A DNA stretch of 27,133 nucleotides from JALYNX01 sp963724825 (lineage in GTDB: Bacteria > Actinomycetota > Acidimicrobiia > Spongiisociales > ZC4RG35). Both the position numbers and the translations under genes were made by a program. Below the pieces are notes generated by a model that had not been told where the DNA came from, ran no database searches, and was given only the letters and a program-made list of their open reading frames with translations. The stretch lies in contig CAVRWT010000012.1 of the NCBI GenBank assembly GCA_963724825.1, positions 1 through 27,133 of the forward strand. The letters are read 5' to 3'. Positions 1 to 8,418 of this stretch are shown here, piece after piece (within the stretch, counting starts at the first letter, position 1; every line of letters starts with the position of its first letter).

Positions 1-1
1 G

Positions 2-286
2 CCATCCATCCTGGTCAGCCGCTTTTCGACAGTCCCTTTCGAGGCCATCGCACGCGGCATACCTTTCGTTTACCACAATCCCCACGGCGAGAAGGTACCG
101 ACCTTCAAGAATCCAAATGGTGCCTTCCCGATCTCTGAGAGCACCGACGAGTTGAAGCAGGCGCTCAAGGATCTCTCGGAAGTCCTTGATTACCGCCAAC
201 AGTGTGCCTCCTTCTTGCTTGAGCAGGTGGACATCAGTCCAGGCAAATCGTCTGAAGATAGAACAGCCACGCTGCTGACTAGTTAG
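2..286 (+). CDS. C-terminal end of a glycosyltransferase-like protein (5' truncated)
   Basis: An open frame runs from the first bases of the window to a TAG at 284-286, giving 94 residues with no start codon, so the gene begins outside the window. The readable part contains FEAIARGIPFVYHNP followed by a segment of PNGAFPISESTDEL type. This resembles the C-terminal nucleotide-sugar binding half of GT-B glycosyltransferases, where a Glu-containing E-A-x-x-x-G-x-P motif precedes a stretch describing which residues the chain should read next. It faces a minus-strand operon of sugar genes, which fits a surface polysaccharide locus. The family assignment rests on a short fragment and could be a related capsule enzyme. 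The stop lies only 7 bases from the stop of the convergent SDR gene. Confidence 0.55.
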   Translation, partial: PSILVSRFSTVPFEAIARGIPFVYHNPHGEKVPTFKNPNGAFPISESTDELKQALKDLSEVLDYRQQCASFLLEQVDISPGKSSEDRTATLLTS

Positions 287-293
287 CCAACTT

Positions 294-974
294 TCACTCC
301 GTGCTTAGCCGAGCCGAAGCCCCGCCATCCACAACTAGTGCGGCGCCGGTCGTGAACCGATTGGTTGCAAGAAATACAACAGCTTGTGCGATCTCTGATG
401 GCTGGGCGACCCTCTTCGACGGCGTCCTTTCCGCAAATGACTCCAATGTGGCCCCGGCCCGGAGAAGGCCATCATTGAGCATGTCGGTGTCGACCGCACC
501 GGGCAGAACACAATTGACGGTGACTTCCGGTGCCCACTCCAGGGCCAAGGCGCGGGTCAAAGCCACCAGGCCACCTTTGGAGGCTGCATACACACTCACA
601 TGTGAAGAAGTAGCTACGGCGTGAACAGACGAGACGTTGACCACCGAACCGGAACGCTGGCGCAGGCTCGGATAGAGCGCAGCTGACAGGAGGAATGGGG
701 CCCGCAGATTGACCGCCATCAGCCGGTCAAACTGGGCCGCGTCAGTGTCCACGGCGTCGTTTGAATAGCCAACAGCCGCATTGTTCACCAGAACATCGAC
801 AGGCCGGTCAGCGAGATGCGCCAAAACCCGAGAGCCACAATCCGGGTCCGAGATGTCGAGGCGCAAGTCATCCGACGACCCTTCGACACGGTCCACGCCG
901 ATCACCTCAGCGCCCAGATCCCGAAAGGCATCGACACAAGCACTGCCTATGCCCCCCTGGGCGCCGGTGACCAC
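294..974 (-). CDS. SDR family NAD(P)-dependent oxidoreductase (PtmA/FabG-like)
   Basis: Classical short-chain dehydrogenase of 226 residues. The N-terminal TGAQGGIG cofactor loop, NNAAVG strand motif, catalytic Ser in NVSSVH, YAASKGG (Tyr and Lys of the active site) and the C-terminal VVDGG turn are all visible. It should oxidise or reduce a small alcohol or keto substrate, probably a sugar intermediate given its neighbours. The GTG start at 974 gives an unusually short N-terminus. An ATG at 988-990 overlapping the upstream stop as ATGA would give MIERVVVTGA if one extra base near 983-986 is removed, which is the usual SDR start, so I think the true start is about 990. In sialic-acid-like sugar loci an SDR (PtmA) accompanies the cytidylyltransferase PtmB, as here. 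The exact substrate cannot be told. Confidence 0.85.
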   Translation of the reverse strand: MVTGAQGGIGSACVDAFRDLGAEVIGVDRVEGSSDDLRLDISDPDCGSRVLAHLADRPVDVLVNNAAVGYSNDAVDTDAAQFDRLMAVNLRAPFLLSAALYPSLRQRSGSVVNVSSVHAVATSSHVSVYAASKGGLVALTRALALEWAPEVTVNCVLPGAVDTDMLNDGLLRAGATLESFAERTPSKRVAQPSEIAQAVVFLATNRFTTGAALVVDGGASARLSTE

Positions 975-986
975 AACTCGTTCAGA

Positions 987-1935
987 TCATTCCTCGTCCA
1001 GCCCCAAACCCTTAATGAGGTTGGCCACCGCTGCCTCCGTGGTCCGGGCCACCGCTTCGGCGGTGTTTGAGCCGTTGTGTGAGCCGACGATCACGTTATG
1101 GGGTGAGCAGGGGATTGTCAGGCATCACCGGTTCCTCTTCGAATACGTCCAGTGCGGCGGCGGCAATCTTCCCGTCGATACCGGTCGGCGACCAGGGCGG
1201 CTTTCGTCGACCAGCGAGCCCCTTGAGGTGTTGACGAGCCAACACCCCGCTTTCATCTGGTTAAGGGAGCTCGTTGATCAGGTGATGAGTTTCACTTGTG
1301 GCCGGGACATGCAGCGAGACCACGTCGGAGTCGGCGAGCAGATCGTTCGAGACGAGACCAGGTCGAAGCTCGGGACCATCGACCACGGGATAACCGTGTC
1401 GTAGCCCAAGTACCCGCATCGACGCCGCAGAGGCGGCGCGCCGAGCGAGCGAGCGTCCCGAGCTTCCCATTCCGACGATCCCGATGGTCATCCCCGCCAA
1501 TGAACGGCCTCTTACCTTGTGCCACGTTCCGATCTTTACCTTCTGATTCACCTCGTGCTGGCGCCTCGCCAGGAGATGGAGATACCCCATCGCGTAGTCC
1601 GCAAGCTCGTCGCCAAACACGCCAGGGGTGTTGAAGACCCTGATCCCCAACTCCGCCGCCGCTTCGAGGTCGATGGCATCGACTCCGATTCCCCACTTCG
1701 AGATGACCCGCAAACCCGGGGCGGCCTCCATCACCCGCCGGGTCAGATAGTCGTCGCCGGCGAGGATCCCGGCATACCTGCCGATGATGGGGAGCAGGTC
1801 TTCCTCGCCCAGTTGTTGACCCTCGAAGCGAGGCATGTCGACCCCCAAGCCGATAGCTTTGAGGCGCGGGATCACCTCATCGCCGGCATCCCACACCAGG
1901 CCGCAGGTGATCAGGACGCGGTCAGGATCAGCCAT
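987..1935 (-). CDS. D-2-hydroxyacid dehydrogenase (phosphoglycerate dehydrogenase-like), frameshifted
   Basis: The first 224 residues (1935 down to 1261) are open: KWGIGVDAIDLEAA, then the Rossmann motif GIVGMGSSGRSLARR and the VVSLHVPATSETHHLIN segment of NAD-dependent D-isomer-specific 2-hydroxyacid dehydrogenases. The rest of the catalytic C-terminus is present but in other frames: LNQMKAG..LVNTSRGSLVDE, then AALDVFEEEPVMPDNPLL, then NVIVGSHNGSNTAEAV, ending LGLDEE with TGA at 987-989. At least four single-base shifts lie between about 1100 and 1263. With those corrected the length (about 315 residues) is normal, including the Arg of SRG and the Glu of EEEP. The usual His/Gly-rich active site near the end reads SHNGS. 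The ATG at 1935 overlaps the cytidylyltransferase stop. It probably acts on a 2-hydroxy or 2-keto acid in the sugar pathway. Confidence 0.8.
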
Positions 1936-2594
1936 TCGACCGCTCCAGAAGCGCTTCAGCGACGGCGAAGTCGACGCTCGTCGTCGATGTCCACGGCCTC
2001 AACCTTTGGAATCGAGAACAACAGCGGGTTGGGTCCGGTCCGGCGCCCGGTGGCCGCGATCGGCGCCGTCGGCGGGCGATATAGAGACAGGAGTTCTCCT
2101 CGAGAATCGGCGGCAGGTCTTGGGTGCGCAGCAGGACAGCCGGATCGTGGTTCACCGGCTCGCCGCTTTCAAAGTAGAGACGGGTCTGCAGCGGCGTGAC
2201 CGACATGAGAGAGTCGTGGTCCCCCCGGTCCAGGAATGCCCCAATCGCCGCCGTCGACAGTCGCCGCCCGGAGCAGCGGGTTCGTGGTGTGGGTCTGCAG
2301 CAGGTTGTCGTGATCGAGAGATCGAGCCACTTCTGTCACCACATCGTGCATGGCAACCATGTCCCCATGCAGATGGAGAGGTCGACGGTGGATCCTGACT
2401 TCAGGGAAGGACTCTCGGACGGACTCTTCGATTTCGTCACTGTCGGTGTCCACGATGACCTCGTCAACGAGTGATGCGTCGAGCAAGATCTCGGTGATCC
2501 AGTGAAACAACGGCTTCCCCGCGATCACTCGGAGGTTCTTGCGGGGCACGCGTTCAGAGTGCCCCTTCATGGGGATAAGACCCGCCAGGCTCAT
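1928..2594 (-). CDS. Acylneuraminate cytidylyltransferase-like protein (NeuA/PtmB family), frameshifted
   Basis: The start ATG (2594) overlaps the upstream stop as ATGA. The N-terminus reads LIPMKGHSERVPRKNLR followed by GKPLFHWITEIL, which is the CTP-binding loop and following helix of CMP-sugar synthetases (LIPARxGSKRxPxKN type, here with M-K-G-H). IVDTDSDEI and QTHTTNPLLRAATVD follow. The frame breaks near 2253-2258, resumes as DRGDHDSLMSVTPLQTRL and continues to EENSCLYI. It shifts again near 2085 to RRIGATGR..PLLFSIPKVEAVDIDDE and once more near 1975 to FAVAEALLERSNG with stop at 1928. The reconstructed length of about 221 residues is normal. It should activate a nonulosonate or Kdo-like acid with CTP for transfer by the neighbouring glycosyltransferases. 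The exact sugar is unknown. Confidence 0.8.
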
Positions 2595-3490
2595 TCAGCC
2601 TCCTCGGGGTAATAGAAGCGCTTCTTGAGGTCACTCGACGGCGGGCGCCGCATGTGAAAGCCCTGATAGGTCCCGGTGAACTGGGACACCCGAATCGAAC
2701 GATGGGCCATAGCGACGACATCCCTCCCCCTTCGCCAAAGGCGGCGCGGCTGTCGGCAATCACGTTTCGCGACGACAGCCGCAGGAAATCCCAGGCGTTG
2801 AAATGCTCCCCCGGAAACACCTTCTGGAAGGTGATCGCCTCTCGACGGTATCGGTTGCGGATCTGTCCCGAGGTCTCGTGATGGACATGGACGACCCCGG
2901 CATCCGCCCGGTAGCTGACCCACCATCCATCTCGCATCACCTCTTGCGCCCAGGCGACATCCTCGAGACCGGTGAGGGTCTCGTCGTAGGGGTGCCTCTC
3001 CCAAAGCGACCGACGAACCGCTGCATTGGCGTTATTGGAGAAAGGGCCGTCCTGGCGGGGCACGGAGACATCCGGGAACCAGCTTCTGAATATTTGCTGC
3101 TCGGAGAAGTGCGACTTGGGGATGCCACGCTGCTTTCCGTAGACGACCGCCACCTTGTCGTCGTCGAAGCCGCTCACGAGGCTGGCCAGCCACTCCTCGT
3201 GCTCTGGGTAGCAATGGGCGGAGATGAAAACGAGGATGTCACCCGACGCCGCGGTGCACCCGAGATTGAGCGATCGCCCAAAGCTGAAATCCTCCTTCCG
3301 GATGTGCTCCAGGATGACGTCCTCACTGGTGACGATGTCGAGAGTGCCGTCATCCGAGCCCGAGTCCACGACGACGGCCTCGTAGTCGGTGAATGTCTGC
3401 CGCTTGAGCTCGGCGAACAGCTTGCCGATGTGCTCCGCCTCGTTGTGACAGCGGATGACGATCGGAGACTTTGGGATCGCCTACATTCAC
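2591..3490 (-). CDS. Family 2 glycosyltransferase, frameshifted
   Basis: A GT-A glycosyltransferase of about 299 residues. The best start is the GTG at 3488-3490, which overlaps the previous stop (GTGA) and gives MNVGDPKVS. One base shift near 3462 leads into VIRCHNEAEHIGKLFAELKRQTF and VVVDSGSDDGT, the nucleotide-binding motif. ASGDILVFISAHCYP takes the place of the DxD loop, with SAH where metal-binding Asp residues are usual; the closely related rhamnosyl/galactosyl-type GT2 enzymes also carry such a variant. FSNNANAAVRRSLWE and TGLEDVAWAQ hold the acceptor and catalytic ED region. A second shift near 2690-2702 moves into RVSQFTGTYQGFHMRRP and the end YYPEEAE. It is part of the five-gene minus-strand sugar operon. 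Confidence 0.85.
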
Positions 3491-4686
3491 GGCGCGGCCG
3501 TAGTTCGAATGGTCTCTAACACGGTGCGAGTGAACGGCTCCAGCACATCTGATTGACCTTCCAGCTCTGTTGGTAGGACACCAAGTGCTCGAGCTGCTCC
3601 GGCTCTCACCAGGTTCGCTGTCGCCAAGTGGCGCTCAAGAACTGCAAGCGTGCCGTGCTCGAGGATCGCCAGCGTGGCGTGCATCTCGTCCATCTTCCCG
3701 TCAACTAGGGCCATGGCCGCAAACCTTGTCGCCCGTTCGGCCACTCGAAGAATCGAGCGGTAGTAGGGAAGTGGATCGCCCATCGGAAACGGTGTCGGAC
3801 ATGTCAATATCGACGGATCAACCGGTTCATATGCGGCCCGGATGAGTCGAGCTGCCACGGCCGTGTGAGCGGCTGGGTTGCGCCTCACGAAACCTTGCCC
3901 GTTCTGGCGGTAGATCGCTCCAACATACGGTGAGGACACAAAGACGTAGCCATTGCGTAGCAGCCTGTACCAGAGTTCCCAGTCAGCTGCGCCCGATCGC
4001 ATACTTTCGTCGAACCCCCCGACCCGGCGTATGACGTCGGTCATCAGCAGCGGGGCGATCACTGTAAAAGGACATTCCCCGTCAGCGGTCACAAAGTCCA
4101 TGATCGGCCGGAGTGTGATTGGCTGTCGGTCAGGAAAATCACCGATCTTTGCTTCCTCGTTGCCGGTGCGGACACCAGAAAACGAACCGACCACGAAGGT
4201 GTCCCCCTCGTGCCTGCTGAGGGCTGCAACTCGATCCTCCAGGCTGTGTGGGAGCATGAGATCGTCACCATCGAGGAATGCCAGATGTGTTCCCATTGCA
4301 CGTGCGATTGCCCGATTCCGAGCTGCGGCGGGTCCGCGGTTTCTCCTGGTTCGGAGTGGCCTGATCCTCGAGTCCTTTCGGGCAGCCGCGCGAACCACAT
4401 CCCACGAGGCGTCAGTAGACCCATCATCGACAACCAAACATTCCCAGTTCTCGTAGGTTTGGTTCCGAACAGATTCCAACGCCTCGCCCACGAACCGTTC
4501 ATCGTTGAACACTGGCACCACAACAGAAATCAACGGCTTGAATGGCCTCTCGGCAAGGATGGTGGGAGACGAGGAGTCTTCGCCAACTATCCCGAGGCCC
4601 GCGGCCGCGGCTATGAGGTGGGCCCGGAGAGAAGCGACCACGGGATCAAGCAATCCCTGCTGGTCGGAGTCGACCTGATCGTTCAC
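3487..4686 (-). CDS. Family 2 glycosyltransferase
   Basis: Intact 399-residue protein. Residues about 50-260 form a GT-A domain: LISVVVPVFNDERFVGEAL, ECLVVDDGSTD (nucleotide binding), ARNRAIARAMGTHLAFLDGDD with the metal-binding DGD, and GGFDESMRSGAADWELWYRL with the catalytic acidic residue. The remaining C-terminus is helical and not recognised, perhaps for acceptor or partner binding. The GTG at 4686 is the only good start below an in-frame TGA at 4729-4731. The frame above that TGA is open back to another GTG at 4803 and reads like protein, so the true gene may start there if the TGA is an error. The stop overlaps the next gene (GTGA). It is the first gene of the sugar operon. Confidence 0.88.
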   Translation of the reverse strand: MNDQVDSDQQGLLDPVVASLRAHLIAAAAGLGIVGEDSSSPTILAERPFKPLISVVVPVFNDERFVGEALESVRNQTYENWECLVVDDGSTDASWDVVRAAARKDSRIRPLRTRRNRGPAAARNRAIARAMGTHLAFLDGDDLMLPHSLEDRVAALSRHEGDTFVVGSFSGVRTGNEEAKIGDFPDRQPITLRPIMDFVTADGECPFTVIAPLLMTDVIRRVGGFDESMRSGAADWELWYRLLRNGYVFVSSPYVGAIYRQNGQGFVRRNPAAHTAVAARLIRAAYEPVDPSILTCPTPFPMGDPLPYYRSILRVAERATRFAAMALVDGKMDEMHATLAILEHGTLAVLERHLATANLVRAGAARALGVLPTELEGQSDVLEPFTRTVLETIRTTAAP

Positions 4687-5032
4687 CGCGCCACCGTCAT
4701 CGAACCGCGACAGTGCTCGGCGACGCCCTCATCGCGCCCACCTCAGAAGTCGGTGACGTGCCTCCGAAGCCTGGGGTCTGACCAGATGTTTCGTGGTGGA
4801 CACGGACCGCAACCAGATCGGTCCCCTTAGGATCGGGACGCGTCCCCGACCGATGGGCACAGTGTCTCGATTAGGAGGAGGGGAATGGTCTCACTCACCT
4901 GACCAATGGTATTTGCCCTGTGCCAGTGTGGGAAATGGTGGCGAATCAACGGCGACCATCCGGTCCCAACAACTAGACACGCTGAGGTACAAGTACCGAA
5001 ACCAGGCCGCTGCCTCCTAACCTGATCCTTCG
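4687..5032. other. Divergent intergenic region between the sugar operon and the UPF0182 gene
   Basis: About 346 bases without a convincing intact gene. The part from 4687 to 4803 may be the 5' end of the glycosyltransferase gene, since it is in frame with it and interrupted only by a TGA. The remainder should hold promoters in both directions. A short perfect inverted repeat with arms GGTAC and GTACC and a 2-base spacer sits at 4986-4997. No Rho-independent terminator, tRNA or small RNA was recognised. Confidence 0.5.
5018..5023 (+). promoter_or_regulatory. Putative -10 element of the UPF0182 gene
   Basis: TAACCT lies 9 bases before the ATG at 5033 and no Shine-Dalgarno sequence is visible. 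Transcription would start within a few bases of the start codon, so the message is probably leaderless. No clear -35 element is seen. The same arrangement recurs at several other starts in the window, which supports the call. Confidence 0.45.
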
Positions 5033-7660
5033 ATGTCGACGCGCCCGAGTGCACCCCCCTTTCCCATCGTGGCGTGGCTGGACAAGCGCCCCGCTCGCCA
5101 ACGCCGGATTGCCCTTGGGATCGTTGTGTTGCTGGCTCTGCTGGTGCTGGCACGGGTTGTCGCCGGCATAGCCCTCGACAAATGGTGGTTCGACACGGTG
5201 ACCACCGCCCAGGTGTGGGCGACAAAGGTGAAGGCGCAGGTCCTGCTCGGGCTGGTGGTAGGACTGGTCTCGGGCCTGGTTCTGATCGGCTCGGCGGTCG
5301 TCGCCTATCGGACCCGGCCTGCTCGTGAGAACTTTCCCAATCGTCTGGTGACGCGCTATCGGGAGCGCATGGGCCCGGCGCATGGTTGGTTACTGTTCGG
5401 GCTCGCCATCTACCTGACCCTCAAGATGGCCGGCACGGCTCTGGGTTGGTGGAAGCCATGGCTCCTCTTCGTGCAAGGCCCAAATCTGGGAACACCGGCG
5501 CCCGAAATCGGATGGGACCTGGGCTATCACCTCTTCCGACTTCCCTTTCTGATGATCATGAGCTCCTGGCTGCGGAAATTGGTGCTGGTGGCTTTCGCTC
5601 TCGCTGTATTCGGTTATATCGCCAATGGGGCGCTGAGGATCACCCGAGAAGGACGACGATCAGCCGATCGGTGTCTGCAGCACCTCGGTTTGTTGGCGGC
5701 TGCCTTTGCCGTCTTGCAGGCCCTCGATTACCTGTTTGTTCTCTGGCCGGCGAATGGGACCAACCAATCAGGTGCCTTCGATGGGCCGGGCTACACCGAG
5801 CTGAACTTCGTGATACCGGGACTCTGGGTCCTGGCGGTCACCGCGCTCGTTGCCGCAGGCCTTCTGATATGGGCCGCCCTGAGAAGACGATGGCGTCCCG
5901 CGTTCATCGCGATCGGAGTCTGGGCGGTGCTCCAGGTGGTCCTGATCGGAGCGATTCCGGCTCTGGTCAACGCACTGGTTGTGAACCCCGCCGAGGCCGT
6001 GCATCAGCTGCCTTACATCGACCAAAACCTGGCCGCGACCAAAAGCGCATACAGCCTCAACTCGGTGACCCAGGTCACCGAGGTTTTTGCCGATGGTCTT
6101 GAAGAGGCGCCCGGCGCCGACCAGGTCGCCAATCTCGACTCGGTGCCCGTGTTCGGCGAGTCGATGCTGGTGGCCCCTCTCCAGGTGCTCCAGGGCACCA
6201 CAGGGACGCGAATCACCGATGTCGATCTCGACCGCTACGAGATGGCAGACGGCGTCGAGCCGGTCCTGATCACGGTGCGCGATGCGAGCCGGGCCGACCT
6301 GCCCGAACAGGGATGGGTGCAACTTCACCTCGTCTACACACATGGCGACGGCGTGGTAGCGGTTCCCGCCGACTCGGCTTCGGCCGACGGCCGCCCCGAT
6401 GTCGATGCCTTCACTGATGTCCTGGCGCCGGTGCGCCCCGAGCTCTACTTCGGCGAGAACCTGGGCGGTTGGTATGTCATCGTGGGCACCAAGCGGGCAG
6501 AGCTTGGCGGCTCAGTATTCGACGGGAGCACCGGGATCGATCTCTCCAGCACCTGGCGGCGTTTGGCTCTGGCCTTGAACGTAGGCGAGATCGAGCCATT
6601 GGTCTCCGCCGAGTTGGACGAGGACTCCCAGCTTCTCTATCGCAGGGAGGTCAAAGAGCGCCTCCAAAACATGGCCCCGTTCCTGTCGTTCGACGCCAAC
6701 CCCTATCCCGTGGTGGCAGACGGGAAGGTGACCTGGGTGGTGGACGGGTACACCTCGGCGAGCACCTACCCGTACTCCCAGTTCGCCAGATCGGTGGGGC
6801 TTTCGGCGGATAGTGGCATGTCGAGCCCGGCCTTCAATTACATGCACGCCTCGGTGAAGGCGACGGTAGATGCCTACGACGGCACGGTCCATCTGTACCG
6901 CACGGAGGTTGGTGGCGCTGACGATCCGATCCTCGACGCCTGGTCAGGCGTCTTTCCCGGTCTGGTCGAGCCGATCGCCAACATGCCCCCGGCGTTGCGC
7001 CAGCATCTTTTGTATCCGCAGGACATGCTGACGGTCCAGACCGCGATGCTCGGGCGGTATCACGTCTCCGACGCCGAGACCTTGTTCAACGGCTCCGACA
7101 GCTGGGCGATCAGCGCCGCGGCAGGCGACGGTGTGGCCCGACCGCCGACGACCACAGATTCGGATACGGCATCGGCGACTCCGGCTGCCGCGGTCTCATT
7201 GTTCATGCCGAGCTCGGAGCCGCTGGGTGGGCATTGGGTCGCGATCAGGCCTTATGGCCCGGGTTCGGCCTCAAATCCGACGTCGACCCGCGACGAGTTG
7301 GCAGCGTTGGCGATTGCCGACCACGACAACCCTGAGAATCTGGTGCTGGTGAGGATCGAAGTGGATTCGGACCGTTTGGTCTCCAGCCCCAAGGTGGCAC
7401 AGGCTGCGATCGACACCGATCGCGATCTGGCTGCCGCATTCACCCTGCTCAATGCCAATGGCTCGGCCGTCCAGTTCGGGCCGATGACGCCGATCCCGCT
7501 GGATGGTGCCATTACCTGGGCACGCTCCATCGTTGTCACCGGCACGGCCGACACCACGGCCCCGCGTTTGTATGGGGTGACTGCCGTCTCCAACGGCCTG
7601 GTCGGGCAGGCAGACTCGGTCTCAGAGGCACTCTCGGAGGCAGTGCGAGCTGCGCGCTGA
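5033..7660 (+). CDS. UPF0182 family integral membrane protein
   Basis: Intact 875-residue protein. Residues about 25-330 contain roughly seven hydrophobic membrane segments, among them IALGIVVLLALLVLARVVAG and WVLAVTALVAAGLLIWAALR. Between the first two is KWWFDT, matching the WF region typical of UPF0182. The C-terminal part, from about residue 335 (PYIDQNLAATKSAY), is soluble and probably outside the membrane; segments such as SFDANPYPVVADGKVTWVVD and AYTTS-like YTSASTYPYSQ are characteristic. The family is widespread in actinobacteria and some other phyla with no established function. The protein is somewhat shorter than many relatives (about 900-1000 residues) and lacks the usual long acidic tail. 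It is transcribed alone and converges on the ABC ATPase gene with a gap of 16 bases. Confidence 0.93.
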   Translation: MSTRPSAPPFPIVAWLDKRPARQRRIALGIVVLLALLVLARVVAGIALDKWWFDTVTTAQVWATKVKAQVLLGLVVGLVSGLVLIGSAVVAYRTRPARENFPNRLVTRYRERMGPAHGWLLFGLAIYLTLKMAGTALGWWKPWLLFVQGPNLGTPAPEIGWDLGYHLFRLPFLMIMSSWLRKLVLVAFALAVFGYIANGALRITREGRRSADRCLQHLGLLAAAFAVLQALDYLFVLWPANGTNQSGAFDGPGYTELNFVIPGLWVLAVTALVAAGLLIWAALRRRWRPAFIAIGVWAVLQVVLIGAIPALVNALVVNPAEAVHQLPYIDQNLAATKSAYSLNSVTQVTEVFADGLEEAPGADQVANLDSVPVFGESMLVAPLQVLQGTTGTRITDVDLDRYEMADGVEPVLITVRDASRADLPEQGWVQLHLVYTHGDGVVAVPADSASADGRPDVDAFTDVLAPVRPELYFGENLGGWYVIVGTKRAELGGSVFDGSTGIDLSSTWRRLALALNVGEIEPLVSAELDEDSQLLYRREVKERLQNMAPFLSFDANPYPVVADGKVTWVVDGYTSASTYPYSQFARSVGLSADSGMSSPAFNYMHASVKATVDAYDGTVHLYRTEVGGADDPILDAWSGVFPGLVEPIANMPPALRQHLLYPQDMLTVQTAMLGRYHVSDAETLFNGSDSWAISAAAGDGVARPPTTTDSDTASATPAAAVSLFMPSSEPLGGHWVAIRPYGPGSASNPTSTRDELAALAIADHDNPENLVLVRIEVDSDRLVSSPKVAQAAIDTDRDLAAAFTLLNANGSAVQFGPMTPIPLDGAITWARSIVVTGTADTTAPRLYGVTAVSNGLVGQADSVSEALSEAVRAAR

Positions 7661-7676
7661 CCAGGCGGGGTCGGCT

Positions 7677-8409
7677 TCAGACCCGGGACGCCTCGGCGAA
7701 ACTCTCGTACTTGGCGATCACCCTTTCTGCCGGACCGTCCGCTTTGAGTCGGCCCTTCTCGATCCAGAGCACCCTGGGGCACTGAGCCTGGATCTCGTTC
7801 AGAGAGTGCGAGACTAAGAGCAGAGTCCCGGCCTTGTCGAGGAGGGTCTGGATCCGCTCGGACGACTTCTTCTTGAACACGTAGTCGCCCACCGCCAGGG
7901 CCTCGTCGATGAGCAGGATCCGGGGCTGGACCGAGGTGGCGATAGCAAAATGGAGCCTTCCCCTCATCCCTGACGAGTAGGTCCGTAGCGGGCGGTCGAG
8001 TGCCTCGCCGAGATCGGTGAAGGCGGCGATCTCAGCCATGCGATCCTCGAGCTCGTCGCTGCTCATGCCGAGGGCGAGACATCCGATTCGGATGTTGCGA
8101 TAACCGGTGGCAGTGGGGATCAGGGTGGCCCCGACACCGAGCAGTTTTGGCTCGTCCGAGACGAGGATCTCTCCTGACGTAGGGGGCAGCAACCCGGCGA
8201 CGGCGGCGAGCAGTGTCGATTTGCCCGATCCGTTCGAGCCGATGATCCCCACGGCCTCTCCCTCTGACACGTCGAACGAAACACCCTTCAAGGCGCGCAC
8301 GATCGAACGACCGGTTCCCTTCGCGTCTGAGGAGCCGGTCCCGAATCGCGGCTCGCCGATCCTCGAAGATCTCATAGTCGAGATAGAGGTCTCGGACCCG
8401 AATCGACAA
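7677..8409 (-). CDS. Wzt-type polysaccharide ABC transporter ATP-binding protein, one frameshift
   Basis: The natural N-terminus is the TTG at 8409 giving MSIRVRDLYLDYEIFEDRRAA and then RDRLLRREG, typical of O-antigen and teichoic-acid exporters. The frame shifts by one base near 8315-8320 (GGGAACC region) and resumes as RSIVRALKGVSFDVSEGEAVGIIG. Walker A (GSNGSGKS), a Q-loop region, the signature RTYSSGMRGRLHFAI, Walker B with ILLIDEALAVGD and the H-loop LLLVSHSL are all visible. About 244 residues in total, with no C-terminal sugar-binding domain of the kind found in some Wzt proteins. The start lies about 10 bases past the permease stop. It should energise export of a lipid-linked glycan made with enzymes such as those at 1-4803. 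The frameshift is probably a sequence error because all ATPase motifs are intact. Confidence 0.9.
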
Positions 8410-8418
8410 GGGCTCGAC

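Noticed and set aside
980..3490. Decayed pseudogene cluster
   Set aside because: Motifs, overall lengths and start-stop overlaps are all intact after single-base corrections, which does not fit mutational decay.
7661..7690. Possible terminator hairpin between the convergent UPF0182 and Wzt genes
   Set aside because: GGGTC/GACCC gives only a 5-bp stem and there is no T tract on either strand.
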